DNA of 64,000 nucleotides from Neocallimastix lanati (nom. inval.) (taxonomy: Eukaryota > Neocallimastigomycota > Neocallimastigomycetes > Neocallimastigales > Neocallimastigaceae), in the NCBI GenBank assembly GCA_016946835.1, contig JACVTC010000005.1, positions 848,501 through 912,500 of the forward strand. Reading direction: 5' to 3'. The position numbers were made by a program, and so were the translations under genes. The notes under the pieces were generated by a model, which was not told where the DNA came from, ran no database searches, and saw only the letters and a program-made list of their open reading frames with translations. Positions 30,886-44,957 of the stretch are shown here, piece by piece (position 1 is the first letter of the stretch; each line of letters opens with the position of its first letter).

Positions 30886-33275
30886 ATAATAATAGATAAT
30901 AAAATAAACTTTTATTTTTATATTATTTATTAATGATATTTTTTTTTATTTTAATCATTTATTTTAATTTGTTAAAAAACTAATTATATTTTTTATTATT
31001 TTTATTAATTAGTGTCAAACCCAAGCATAAATGGTGAAGAAGGAAATGTTCGTACACTTGTGCCATATTTCCATACTTATTCAGAAAAATTATATGTTTC
31101 TGGATATTTGTATAAAAAAAATGAGTTTCAACCTGATGGTAAACCATTTGTATACAACAGTCCAAATCAAAAATGGACTAAATGGTGGGTAGAATTATGG
31201 GGTCCTGTATTAAAATTTTGGCAGGCCCCATTAACCAATCCTCCACCATCTTCTACTGAAGAAGTTATTCAAAAAGAATTAGCTCCTTCTCCAAAATTCA
31301 TTGATGAATTAAAGTCCAATCAAAAAGTACCAAATTATATTAACATATCTGATTCTATTACTGAATTAGAATCAACCCATTTAGATGATTCAAATGAAAA
31401 TCCTCCATATCCTTATCGTTATACATTTGCATTATCTACTACAAGATTAAATTTATTTATACTATCATGTCCAACTTTAGATTCAGCAAAAAGTTGGGTT
31501 GCTGCTATTCGTCTTTCTTGTTTTGAACAATCTAGATTAAATGAACTTTATTCGTACAAATTATTAAGAGGTCCAAATTTTTCACAAGTTTGGTATGATT
31601 TTCATTATGATGCCAAAAATCCAACTACTCCAAAGAAGGCTATTTTTTATGATGGTTATATGCAAGCTAGATTAAATTACGCTAAAGAGTGGAAACGCTA
31701 TTATGTAGTCATTACCTCTGAAAATAAAAAGAAAAAGAAGAAGATGTTCCAAAAAAGAAGTACAATTATTAATTCTTTAAGTGATAATAATTTATTAGAA
31801 GATACTGGCCATATATGTTTCTACAATGAAAAAGAAGACGCAAAGAAGAAACAACCAGTTATTGAAATTAATGATGTTTCTCAAGTTTATGCGGTTTGGC
31901 CAGAAAAACCTGAAATTGTTGAAGCTGGTGCTGGTGGTGTAGTAAAGGTTGAAGGTAATATTCTTTTCTCAAAAGATCTTGTCCTTCCAAGAAGAGATTT
32001 TTCAAATCATCCAAATTCAAAATTCAAGGAACGTCCTGAATCTGCATTTGCATTATTTATGCTACCAACAATTGTTGATTTAGCAAAATGTATTGTTTCT
32101 GTTATGGGTTCCTTTTCTCTATCTCCTTATGGTTCTGTCGGTAAACAAGATTCATCTATTGGTGATGGATCTAAAGATATTGGTTTATTAACTGATGAAC
32201 TTCCAGAAAATATTGATCCAACAGAAGTTGATATTAGAACTTGGGGTCTTCTCTTTTTATCTACTCCAGAAATTCAAAATGTTATCAAAGAAAATGATAC
32301 TTCCCTTATTAAATCTAAGAAACAATTTGCCGAAGTTTTAAAAGAAAAACGTAATTTCAGATTAAATAAAGATCTTGAAAGTTTCAGAAATAAAGTTAAT
32401 AAAAGTATACATGAAAGATGTTCTAGAGAACGTGTTGCGTTTGAAAATCATTGGAATGGTATTGATGATGATACTTTGAATGCTAAGATGAATAATATGC
32501 AATTAGAAGATGAAGAAGAATCTGAAGAAGAAAGTCTTGAAGAAAAGGAAGATAATGCCAATGAAGCTGAAGAAGAAGAAGATGATGATGATAACGAAGA
32601 AGACGACGATGATGATGACGATGATGATGACGATGATGATGACGATGAATCAGAAGAAGAAGTTCAACCTCAATTTAATGCTAATATGATGAATCCAATG
32701 ATGATGGCACAAATGGGCCAAATGGGTCAAATGACACCAAATGGTCAACAGTATGCTCTTGTTGCTCAACCGGTTATGTCTGAAGATGGTACCCAAATTA
32801 TTAATTGGACTTATAATTATCAATTAGTTGATCAAGCTCAGTATCAACAAGTAAGTCAAAATAAACAAAAAAAAAAATTTTTTTTTTTATTGGTTTTTTT
32901 ATTTATATTTATAATACAAATTTATTTAGTTATTTATTAATTTATTTATATATAATATGAATAAATTTAAAACTAATGAATTATTCAATTAATCAAATTT
33001 TATATTTAATATACATATTGTTATTTTTATTAAATAATATATAATTTTTTTTTTTTTTTTAAAAAAATCAATATTAATATTTATTATAAAAATAATATAT
33101 ATATTATTTTTTAATTTTTATATATATATATATATATCTTTATTATTTATGTTATTAAAAATTAGTTACAAATGCAACAGATGCAACAAATGCAAATGAT
33201 GCAAATGCAACAAATGCAAATGGCAGGTATGCAAAAACCGGTATATCCAATGAGTAAGCTTGACGAGGATGACAG

Positions 33276-33318
<43 letters not shown>

Positions 33319-36300
33319 GAAGGTGAAGAAGAAGAAGAAGAAGAAGAAGAAGAAGGTGAAGAAGAAGAAGAAGAAAAGGATGAAAAGAAAACAAAGAAGG
33401 AAAAGAAAGTCAAAAAGGGTGAAACTGAAGGTAATGAAACTGCAGCTACTGAAGAAATTACTGAACACACTGAAAAACAGAAATCCCCAGTTAAAAATGT
33501 TGCAAGCGAAAACAATACTGATGCTACGAGAGATATTTCAAAAGAGACAGAAACAACAACTGAAGTAAAAGAAAATGTTGAACCTGTTGCAATTGAGGAA
33601 GCAGTAGATGAAAAAAACACTACTAAAAATGATAAAGAAGAAGAAGCTGTGAGTGAAGAAGAAGGTGAAAAAGAAAGTGAAAAGGAAAGTAAAGTAAATG
33701 AAGAAGGAGAAAAGAAAAAAGAAAAGAAAAAAAGTAAGAAGGAGGTAGGTGAAGAAGAGGAAGAAGAAGAAGAAGAAAAAGAAGAAGAAAAAGAAGATGA
33801 TGATGACGATGATGATGACGATGATGATGACGATGACGATGGTGATGATGATGATGATGATGATGATGACGATGATGACGATGATGACGATGATGACGAT
33901 GACGATGATGACGATGACGATGATGATGATGACGATGATGATGATGACGATGATGATGATGATGACGAAGATGAAGATGAAGATAATGAAAATGCTAATT
34001 CTACAATGATGTATAATCCTATGATGCAACAACAATTAATGATGCCAGTTATGCCACAAATTGCTGGTATTCCTGCATATCAAAATAGAGTTTCAATGAT
34101 GGTAATGGATCCAAATCAATTGGCTGCTCAACAAGCCATGCTTCAAAATACCATGTTGAATACTAACGCAAAAACAGAGACAAAAGAAACTCAACAAGTA
34201 CCACAACCCATTCCACAATATGTTCAAAATACTCATTTACAAATGATGAAAGGTGGTTCTCTCGATGTATTCCAAGATATGGATCCAACAAGTAGTGAAT
34301 TTATGAATATGCTTCAAGCTCAACGTGCTTCAGTATTAGGTTTACCACAACAACCAATAATTCCACAACAACCAGCCAAGAGTCAAAATTCAGAAGAAGA
34401 CGATGATGATGAAGATGAAGATGAAAGTGTTAATTCTCAAAATATTGAAGCTGAGGGTGTTCAACCATCCAATTATCCATTATTTGCTCCAAATTCTTTG
34501 ATGGCTCAAAGAGAAAGAGCAAATGCTCAAAAGAAATTATTAGAGGAACAACAACAAAAGTTAAGAGAAGAATATGGTGTAGCTCAAACTGGTCCACTTC
34601 TTGGTACTGTTAAAAAGGATGGTGGAAAACCAAAACTTGAAGGTGGTTTAGTTGGTGAAGTGGATCGTAGAGCCCGTGAAAAAGAAATGCTAAAGAAAAT
34701 GGGTATTTACAAGCCACCACCACCACAAGAAAGACTTCCTTCCTATGTTCAAAAACCAGCACCAGGTAGTCCAATGTTAAATGGGATGAGACCAATGAGT
34801 ATGATGGGTCCACCAAGTAATATGCTTAGACCAATGTCTATGATGGGTAGCCCATTAAATATACCACATTCTGGTGCCACCAGTTATGGTAATCCAGGTA
34901 ATGATTATGAAATTGAAGATCCAATGTCTGTTCGTAATCGTGATATTCTTGCAAGAACATGGTTAGAAAAAGAACGTGAAAAGGAACGACAAAGACAATT
35001 TGAACGTAACATGGAAATGATGCCAAACAATAATAACATGCTTCATCCCCCAGGTTCAGGTCATTTAAGCCCATTCATGGGCCCTGGTGATAGAAGAGCT
35101 AGTTTTATGCCATCTCCACAATCAGTCTATGGTAATCCAATGCATATGGGTGGCATTAATGGTATGCTGAATGCTAAGAAATATTCAATTACAAATATTC
35201 CAGATGATGATGATAGTTCTGATGATGAAGAAAATAAGCCATTAGGTATAATTGCCAGAAAAGCAAAGAATGATAGTGATGATGATGATGATGACAAACC
35301 ACTAGTTGGTATGATTAAAAGTAAGAGTAAACAAGCTGCCATCAAGAAACAGCATAATAAAAAGAAAAAGCACGATAGTGATGATGATGATGACGACGAC
35401 GACGACGATGAAAGCTCAAGTAGTGGTACTGAAACAGATTCTTCCACTGAAAAAAGTGATGAAGAATTTGAAGAAGAAATAGAAGAAGAAGTTGTCAGTC
35501 GAAATAGAAATAAAAAGAATAGAAGAAGAAACAATGACACTAGTGAAGAAGAAATTGACGAAGTATCAAGTAGAAAAAGAAAAAATAAGAGACGTAATAA
35601 TGAATCTAGTGAAGAAGATAGCGAAGAAGATAGTGAAGAAGAAAGTAGTGAGGATGATTCCAGAAGAAGAAAAGGAAAGGATAAATATGGTCGTTCAAAA
35701 CATAAGAAAGATAGTAAATCTAAATCTAAATCCAGGTCTTCCAAATCTAAATCTTCTAAATCTAAATCAAGATCCAAGTCTTCAAAATCTAAATCCAAAT
35801 ATGGTAGACGTCATGGACGTCATAGAGATGATTCTTCAGAATCAGAATCTGAATCTGAAACTGAAGAAGAAACATCTCAATCTGAAACTGAAGAATCTGA
35901 AGAATCTGAAGAAGAAGTTTCAAGAAGATCTAGAAAGGGCAAAAAATATGATAGTAGAAAATCAAGTAGATCATCCAAATCAAAATCCAAGCGTAAGGGA
36001 AGAAGTAGTAGAAATAATAGTGAATCTGAAGAATCATTAGAGGAAGAACCGATCGCTCAAGAGGAAAGTCAAGAAGAATTAGAAAGAAGTAGTCTTGATG
36101 AAAATAAAGAAATTATTGATAATAATGGAAGAAGTAAAGGTAAACAAAAGAATCAAAGATCTAAACATAAAAATAGATATGATGATTCAGAGGAATCTGA
36201 ATCTGAGCAATTTGAGTCACAGTCAGAATCCGAAACTGAATCTGAAACTGAATCTGAATCTGATTCCGATTACAGACGTTCAAAAAATAAGAAAGGTAAA

Positions 36301-37383
36301 AGAGGAAATAAAAAAGAAGATAAATATAAAAAATCCTCTAAAGGAAGATCTGGTAGTGGCTATTCAAAGGATAAAAATAAATCTTCCAGATCAAAGAGTC
36401 ATCGTTATGATGAAAATGAGGAGAGTGAAGAAAGTATGGAAGAAGTTAATTCTTCTCCAAGAAGAAAGAGTAAAGACAAGGTTAAATCACCAACAAAACA
36501 AGGTAGTAAACATTCACCACTTTCTTCACCACGTAAAAGTAAAAATTCAAATTCTTTAAAATCCCCAAAACTTTTAAATTCACAAATGGTTAAATCTCCG
36601 AAACAAACACGTTCTGGACATTCCTCTGTAAAGAATTCTCCAAGAAATTCCCCAAGAATTTCGCCGAAAAATTCACCAAGGATAATAACTAGTGAAAAAT
36701 CTCAATTACGTTCACCAAATAATTTACGTTCACCACATCCTTCTGCTGTTCCAATTTCAGCTATTTATAATGAAAGTGAAAGTGAGACAGAAACAGAATC
36801 TGAATCTGAATCTGAAAGTGAAAACGCTAATGAAGAAGAAGAAGTTGTTCCACCACAACAATCTCATCGTCTTTCTTATCAACAACAATATCAAGTCTCT
36901 CAAAATCAAAGTCCATTTTTATCTTTAAAGACTTCATCTAACGATCCAAGTCAGTTCTATAATAACAATACTGTTCCACCAAAATCACCTGTAAAATCAC
37001 CTCTAAGATCACCTGGTGGTATTCGTTCACCAATAAAAATGAATAGCCAATCTTCTTTTTCACCAAAATTAACTTCACCTATTAAACCTGCAAAACCAAT
37101 CTATCCATCTAATGTTATTTATGATCAAGTTGATGCTAAATTTGATAGTTTTGTTAAACAATATATTAAGATGAGTTCTCGTTCTTCTCTTTCACGTAAT
37201 TCCTTATATGATCGTTTCTTAAGATGGTGGAGTACTGTTAGAAATCAAAATGAAGAACCTAATCCACCAATGGAAATTATGGAGGAAATTATGATTGATA
37301 ATGGTTTTATGTTGAAGAGAACTATTAACCCAATTACTGGTATTACTGATAAAGTATGGAATGGTATTCAATTACAACAATAA
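30489..37383 (+). CDS. Caf120/Skg3-like PH-domain protein (start codon split by an intron)
   Basis: Coding exons: the single base A at 30489, then 31013-32850 and 33166-37383; 2018 residues. The first intron (30490-31012) has donor GTAAGT and acceptor ATTAG, and joins AACA-A to TG-TCA to make ATG. Residues about 10-185 hold an N-terminal PH domain (LVPYFHTYSEKLYVSGYLYK, KWTKWWVELWGPVLKFW, ending WVAAIRLSCFEQ). A second PH-like unit follows at about 211-370 (DGYMQARLNYAKEWKRYYVV to ALFMLPTIVDLAKCIVSVMG). This two-part arrangement is typical of fungal Caf120/Skg3 proteins, linked to the CCR4-NOT complex, the bud neck and the cell cortex. The rest is low complexity: a Glu/Asp tract (497-546), Met/Gln-rich stretches, an Asp run of about 60 (824-890), Ser-Lys/Arg and Ser-Glu blocks (about 1440-1690), and many SPR/SPK sites. 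The conserved tail ends near RFLRWWSTVRNQNEEPNPPM. Roughly twice the yeast length. Confidence 0.85.
30841..30884. repeat. Poly(A) run in the start-codon intron
   Basis: About 40 consecutive A lie inside the 30490-31012 intron, one of the longest homopolymers in the window. Confidence 0.9.
33796..33987 (+). repeat. Coding GAT/GAC array (poly-Asp run)
   Basis: About 60 Asp codons, mixed GAT and GAC, with a single Gly. The codon mixing suggests the tract is kept at protein level rather than being a fresh slippage product. Frames on the other strand here are shadows. Confidence 0.9.
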
Positions 37384-38773
37384 GATAAAAAAAATAATAA
37401 TAAAAAGGAAAAGGTAAAAAAAAAATAATAATGATAAAATAAAATTAAATAAACGATAATTTAATAATGATTTAAATAAAAATAAAAATAATAAAATTAA
37501 TATCTAACCAAAATTGCTTTTTGAATAATATCTAAATTTAATTTATAAATAGTATATATAAATTTAGTATATATTGTAGTAAAAATGAATAATATCTAAA
37601 TTTAATTTATATACAAATATATAAAGATACCTATAATCATTTATATATTAACTATATAAAAATTAAATAGAACAAAAAATAAATAAATAAAAAAAAAAAA
37701 AAAAAAAAAAAAAAGATTATAAATTATTAAATATATATCTTTTTTTTTTTACAATAAAAAAAAAAATCATAAAAATTATTTAAATTTATAAAATAATAAT
37801 TAAAATATTTAAAAAATCAATTTTTTCTTTTAAAATAAAATAATATAAAAAATAATTTAAAAATAATATCATATAGAAATTAAAAAACAAAATAAAATAG
37901 AAAATAATAAAATAAAATAAAAATAATAAATAAAAAAAATAATAATAAATGAAAAATAAAATAAAAAGTAATAATGATAAATAAAAAAAAAAAAAAAATA
38001 AAAATAAAAATAAAAATAAAAATAAAAATAAAAATAAAAATAAAAATAAAAATAAAAATAAATAAAAAATTAATATAACAAAAAATAAAATAAAAATATT
38101 ATTTTTTTATTTTCTAATTCTTCTTTTCTCTAAATATATCTATATATTTATTTTATTCATGATGATATTTAAAATTTTTGTTTTTAAATATTTAATATTT
38201 TCATTATTTTTTTTTTTTTTTTTTAAATTGTAAAATAAAAGGAATAATAAAAAAAAAAATAATAATAATAAAATAAAATAAAAAATTAAAATAATAATTA
38301 AATAATATTAAATTAAAAATAAATTATGATAATTATATTAAAAAATATATGTGTATATATATAAACTTTATTTCAATTAAACAAAAATGTAGATTAAATC
38401 AATATTTTAATAATTTTTTTTTCCCATTTTCATATATACAGATGGATATTTAAACAAATAAAAATATGATCAATTATATTAATCTTATAAAGTATAATAT
38501 TTACCATTGTACAAATAAAATAAAATATTAAATGATAAAATTTTTAAATAGTAGTGTCCTTCTTTAATATAATCCGCAAATATTAAAAAATTTAATTTAT
38601 AATTAACTTTAATAATTATCAAATTATCATATTTTTATAAATTTTAAAAAAGTTTATAATAAATTTTGTTAAAAATTTTTTTTATATAATTATGGAAATT
38701 CTTTTTTTTAATAATAGTATTTATTATTAATAAATATAAAAATTAATAAATAAAAATAAAAAAATAAAAATTG

Positions 38774-38804
<31 letters not shown>

Positions 38805-40029
38805 AATAAACCATTTCATATGTTTAAATATGTAACATTTAAAAATATACTAAATATTTAATATTATATATTTATATATTAATAAATATTTAAATAGCGA
38901 ATATTTAATATTTTATTTTTTTTTTTTCACAGTTATATAAATATATTAATTAATATTTAATTTAATATAACAGAATAATAAGAGTAAAAGCTACGCTAGC
39001 TACTACTTTAGTGATTATAGAATTAGTATATATAGAGAGATTTTATACCTTTATTAATAATTTATTATCTGAATTTTTTTTCTAAATTATTTTTATACAA
39101 TATTTTTATAACTAACATTTCATTTCTTATAATGTTAATACATAAAAGATTATTACTATTTTTATATATTTGTTTGAATATAAATTGAATTTAAACATAA
39201 TTCGTTCATACGATATATAAAAAAAATTATTTATACTTATTAAATGATAAATTGATGATTACTATTACTTTATATTATAATAACATTATAGTAAAAAAAA
39301 TTTTATTTAATTATTCAATATAATTACTACTTTTTTATTTATTACTAAAAATTTAATTTTCATCTTTTTATCTCTTTTTTATTATTTTCTTTTTTAAAAT
39401 AGAAAAAGCAAAACAAGCAAACAAAAAAAAATTATTCCATTAATTTCATTAGTTACTTTTCTATAATTTTATATATATTTATATATTTATTATTATTATT
39501 TTTTAATCAGCTCTTTATTTATTTATTTATCTTTATTTTATTTTATTTTTTTTTTTTTTCCTAATTTTTTTAAATTTTTTTTAATTACATTTTAAATATA
39601 ACTAATTTTATAATACTTTTCTTTATATATATATTACTGTTTTATACATATATATATCACATTTTAAATAATTGTTCTTTTATACTAATTTTTATCATTG
39701 ATATACATTATTTGTTTTTATTAAAAAAATTTTTTTAGTTCCATTTAAAACATTTTCTATATAATTATTTATTATTATTTTTTTTTTCAAAAAAAAAAAA
39801 ATAATAATAATAAATATTAATTTTGTTCAATCAAAAATATCTTCTATATTTAAAAAATTTTTAATAATAATACTTAAAATTTTCTATTTAATAATATTAA
39901 TATTTATAAAAACTTTTATTTTATTGTTTCAGTGTTAATAATATTAATATTAATATTTATTTCTATATTGTATATTTTTTATTATTTTATATAAACATTA
40001 TATATAAAATTCATAATAACAAATTATTA
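37384..40029. other. Convergent intergenic spacer
   Basis: About 2.6 kb lie between the convergent Caf120-like gene and the minus-strand esterase. It includes an (AAAAAT)n array at about 37998-38062, A-runs near 37688-37713 and 38774-38800, and a run with slightly more G/C (AAAGCTACGCTAGCTACTAC near 38987). No gene is recognised. Confidence 0.6.
37998..38062. repeat. (AAAAAT)n array
   Basis: About ten tandem hexamer units in the 3' flank of the Caf120-like gene. Confidence 0.85.
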
Positions 40030-41216
40030 TTAGTAAATAGATTCAACCATATTAAGTAATTCTTGTTCAATTTCAGCATCTTTATTTTGAATACCATCAA
40101 GAATGTACGAATGTCCACCATGATATATTTTATGATCAATTGTAACTCTTCTGACTGTACGTTTGAGTTGTTCAATCATTGGTTCTGATAATCCTAATGG
40201 ATCAACATTATCTTCATCACATTCAACAAATGTATATTTTTCAGCTCCAAGAGTTAAAATGGATTTATCTTTGTAACTTTTTAAAATTTTAGATTGATCA
40301 AATCCATCTTTTCCAACTAAAAGATGTTCTCTGGCTTCACCGTATAATCCAAGGAAAGAAAGTCCTGGAATATTACCTAATTGTTTCAATTGTTCAATAC
40401 CTGCTAAAAGTTCATCACCTTCATCAAGCTTATGACGTCCATTCAATGAAATTAAATGTCTAATATAAATTGGACAAAGTTCATGGTTATTAACAGTCAT
40501 TCTAAGTGCAGCCTTAACAATTGTTAAAGTAGCTAAATGAGCACCTGCTGAATGACCCATAAGTGTGATTTGAGACTTATCACCTCCATATTTATGGATA
40601 TTTTTAATAGTCCAATGAAGTGCATTATAAATATCTTCAACCATATCATCAATATTTTCAGTGTCAGGATAAAGTCTATAATTTAATAAAACAGATATAT
40701 AATCATTATTTTGGAAAAATTCACCAATGTAACTTTCTTTATCCTTACTACCTATTATATATTAGAAATAAAATTTTTAAGTTTAATTATTTATTTAAAC
40801 TTACTAATCAATAGCAATATATGAATAATAATATATCATATATATTATTAATTTAATTCTTTATTTTATATATTAAATCGTAATTTTTATGTAAATAATT
40901 CCTTACCTTCACACCAACCACCACCATGAACATGAACAACAACAGGTCTTCTAATGTTTCTTAAGCTATTATCATAATAAACATCAAGATCACTATAATC
41001 TGTATAATTGATAGTTCTATAAAAATAAAATATATTACATTTTTAATAAAACTTATTTAATTATTATATATTATTAATATTCATAAATATTATTTTTAAC
41101 ACTTACTTTTTAATAAGTTCATGTTTAGGATATCTCATTTTAAATGAACATTCGACAAGACCGAATGACATTAATGCAATTAAAATGGCAATTGAATTAT
41201 ATAAAAATGACTTCAT
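40030..41216 (-). CDS. Secreted alpha/beta-hydrolase (esterase), copy A
   Basis: Minus-strand exons 41216-41107, 41016-40907 and 40751-40030; 313 residues. A signal peptide is clear (MKSFLYNSIAILIALMSFGL). The oxyanion motif HVHGGGW and the nucleophile elbow GHSAGAH (Ser about 141) identify an esterase/lipase of the HGGxW type. The likely acid and base are the Asp in NVDPLGLSEP (about 257) and the His in HGGHSYI (about 287). The nearest families I can name are BD-FAE-like and isoprenylcysteine-methylesterase-like hydrolases. Secretion suggests a role on plant cell-wall esters in a gut fungus, but the substrate is not readable from sequence. This is the most diverged of five copies (for example LRMTVNNHELCPIYIRH) and points away from the other four. 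No dockerin is visible. Confidence 0.88.
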
Positions 41217-41345
41217 TTTAAAATAAATTTTAAAACTATTTAAAAATTAACAACTAATACTTATTTATTTTTGTTTATTAAATTTATATATTTTTAGTTG
41301 CTTATTTCTAATTAATTCATTTATTTTAAAAAGAAAAAATTTTCT

Positions 41346-41353
41346 CTTTTATA
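41346..41353 (-). promoter_or_regulatory. TATA box of esterase copy A
   Basis: TATAAAAG on the minus strand, about 130 bases before the ATG. The same octamer precedes all five copies, which supports function. Confidence 0.6.
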
Positions 41354-43090
41354 TTTTTTCAAAAAATATTAAAAACATTATTATTAAAAAATAAAATGTA
41401 TCAATAAAAAAAAAATAACAAAAAAAAAAAAAATGGAAAGTATAATTTATCAGTCTCTTTTTTAATTTAAGCATAATATTATGTTTAAATTAAAAAAAAA
41501 AAAATAAATAAATAAATAAAAATAAAAATAAAAATAAAAAAAATAAAATAAAAAAAAAATAAAATAATAAGTATTGTTATAACTCCTATTTCATAAAAAT
41601 ATATTTAAATACATTAATAAAAATATTATAAGAATAAATAAAAAATACTGAATAATAATTAAATAACGAGTTTATATGTCAATCATAAAATTTATTTGTT
41701 AAAAATACAAATAAAGTTATATTGAGTAAAATATATTAAATAAAAATCTTTTAAAAAAAATATACATATAATATAATATAAATTAAATTTTTACGAATAT
41801 AATTTAGGTTTTATGCTTATTCATATATCTCCATATCTAAAAAAAGTTTTCAATATTATAATAAATAAATAAATAAATTGCTTCTCTCATTTAATTAAAA
41901 AATATATATTAATATAAATAAATTGTTTCTCTCATTTAATTAAAGATATAAATTAATATAAAATAATAAATAAACTAAGAAGATAATTAAAATAAAAACG
42001 ATTAAATATCGTAAATAATATTAATATTAATAATAATAATAACAATAACAAAGTTTTGTGTAATTACATATAATTAATTGAATTTTAGTAATCTTATCTT
42101 ATTAAAATATATAATAATATATATTGATAATAAATGTGTTTAAAATACAATATATTACTTCATATCATTTTTTTATTTATTTATTTTTTATTTATTTATT
42201 TATTTATTTATCTATTTATCTATTTATCTATTTATTGTAAAATTAATATCATAAATTTATATAACTAATTAAAATTGTTTTAATTATTTACTTTAATATA
42301 TTATATATATTATTGTATATGTTAATATATTATTATATATATTAATATATTATAATTATATTACTAATTTTTTTTTTCACAAACAATCCTATATAATAAT
42401 TATTTTAATTGAAAGACATTCTTATTTTGTATTCCTATAATTTTTAAATATTAAATAATATGAAAGATTTAAAATATTTCAAAGTACATTAAATACTATA
42501 ATAGATTAATATAATTGAATTATTTACTTGAATTATTTCTTTTCAAATTAAATATTATAAATATAATAAAATACTTTTATTAATTTTTTTTTATACTATA
42601 ATAAATAAAATACATATTTCTATATTTTTTAAAGTAATAAATATAAATTCTAATTATAACATAATTATAATTGTATAAAATAATATTTAATATTATTATA
42701 TGATTAATACTATCCTTACAAAATTTATTATTACTCTTATTATTATTTTTATTATCATTACTACTATCATTAATATTAATTAATAGTTAAATAATATTTT
42801 TATGTTAAATTATTAATAATATAAGATAAAATTTTAACAGATTATTACAAGGGAAATGATTAACCTATTTAAGATATATTGATTAAAAAAAAAAATCACA
42901 TTATTATTGATTTTATACTAGTACATCAATACATTTATGTTCTATAGTAATATTACTAATATAATTTTTATAATAATTATAATTATAATATACATTTTTA
43001 TCATTTTTAATATATTAACTATTATTCTATTTTTTTAAAATTTGTCTTTGCTACTATGAATTTTATTATTATTATTATAAATATTTATAA

Positions 43091-43244
43091 TTAAAATCAT
43101 TAACAGTTTTACTACATAATAACATTTTAATAAAAATCTTAGTGATTTTTTTTACCTGAAGTACAAATTAAAATCATTAACAGTTTTACTACATAATAAT
43201 TTTTTAATAAAAATCTTAGTGATTTTTTTTACCTGAAGTACAAA
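43091..43244. repeat. Direct tandem duplication, 77-bp unit x2
   Basis: The unit starting TTAAAATCATTAACAGTTTT and ending near ACCTGAAGTACAAA is present twice, differing only around the central T-run. The copies begin at 43091 and 43168. It is non-coding. Confidence 0.9.
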
Positions 43245-44029
43245 TTTAATAATTTTAATTTACTTATTTAATAGATATAGATTAAATAGAATTTTATTTT
43301 AATATCTTTAATATCAAAATACATTTTTAATTTTTAATGCTATTTTTTTTTTATCATTTATTTATTAATATATAAAATATTAAAATTTCATTATCCTACA
43401 ATTTTTTTGGTGTTTAATTAAACATTATTACATAATTTAAAAAAAAAAGTAAACACAAAAATGATATTTTAAATTTAAATTTTATTTTACTTTTATAATT
43501 ATAAAAATAAATTAGTAACAATAATGATAGTAATAATAATTAACAATAACAATAACAATAATAATAATAAATTTAAACTATTCATTCCAATGATTACACA
43601 AAACTTTATTATAAGTGTTTGATGTTTGATTTATTTATGAATATTTTAAAATAATAGTTCAATAATTTTTTAATATTTTAATATTTTGATTATATATTAT
43701 ATTATCATAACATTTGATACTTAGATTTATATATGAATATTTTTAAATAATAATAACATTGTTAAATAATTTTTTAATATTTTATTATTATTATATTTTT
43801 TTTATCATAACATTTGATACTATGTTAATTATTTTATAATTATATTAAGCTATATTTAAATTAATTATTCCAATATTATTTAAATTAAACTTGAAAATTT
43901 AACAATTTCTTATATTATTGTGTAATATTAATACCTAATTCTAATAATGATAGTATTATAAATAATAACTAAAATAATTATTATTTTCTCTATTGTAAAA
44001 ATAAAATTTAAAATAATATATTTTTTATA

Positions 44030-44145
44030 TGGAGCGTCAACACTAAAATACAGACAGGCAATTCAAACCCTAATCCATAATAAAATTTTCTTTTAATACA
44101 AAGATCTTATAATATGGAGGTGAGGTTCGTTGCATATAAACTTTT
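44030..44145. other. Less AT-rich fragment, unidentified
   Basis: This short island (GGAGCGTCAACACTAAAATA through GGAGGTGAGGTTCGTTGCAT) stands out in composition. It shares a short AACCCTAATC-type string with the 6574-7030 insertion. It could be a fragment of the same element, but the similarity is too short to be sure. Confidence 0.25.
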
Positions 44146-44652
44146 TTCTGAATTTATTTTATACACCGTATTTTGAATATTACTTTTTATTTCATATTAT
44201 TATGTTCTAATTGGATAAATAATTTTTATTTATTCATTTTTATATTTATTCTGTGCTTTTTTTTTAAAAGAAATTATAAATAAATTAATAAAGATTAAAG
44301 TTCAATAATTGTGGCTTTAAAATTTTTTATATTATATTACTATTGAGAAAATAATAATACGTTAAATTTTTTTCTAAAATAATTATTAAATTAATTCATT
44401 GTGATATATCCTAAATATTTTAAATATTATTTAATATGATTTTATTGTATATTTTTATATACAAGAAAAATAATAAATTAAAAGTATCCAATAATAAATA
44501 AATAATTTTTTTTATTTATTAGGATATATAATTTCATTACTTTCTTTATATAATAAAATTAATATTAAAATTTTTGTATTATAAAGCTTTTTAATAATAG
44601 AAATATAAATATAATATTAATATTATCTTTTCAATATTTATTCATTTTTTTT

Positions 44653-44825
44653 AGGGTGGATAATAAGGCTATCAATCTCACCTGTTATACTGTTTTAGCA
44701 CTTCTTTCTAAGCAATGCTAATAACGATGGGCTTCTTTTCAGTGACCGTATGAACCATCATCGATGGAGGAACAACTACACTAATCCTCAGAAACAAGAC
44801 AAGAAAAGTAAAATAAAATAAAAAT
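44653..44825. pseudogene. Coding-like relic, possibly retroelement derived
   Basis: This island of normal composition begins at AGGGTGGATAATAAGGC. On the plus strand it reads through a single stop as a peptide containing SNANNDGLLFSDRMNHHRWR, then an A-rich tail. The minus strand is also partly open, so strand and identity remain uncertain. It may be the 3' end of a truncated retroelement or an orphan exon. Confidence 0.3.
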
Positions 44826-44957
44826 TAAGATATAATATTTTAATATAATGGTATTTAAATATTAAAATTATGATATAATATGTTTTTGTTATTATTTTTA
44901 ATAACAACAATAACATATTATATTATTATTTAATTAAAATCATTAATTAAATAATAA

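Noticed and set aside
33155-34035. Ser/Ile/Phe-rich minus-strand frames
   Set aside because: Antisense translations of the GAT/GAC and GAA tracts in the Caf120-like gene.
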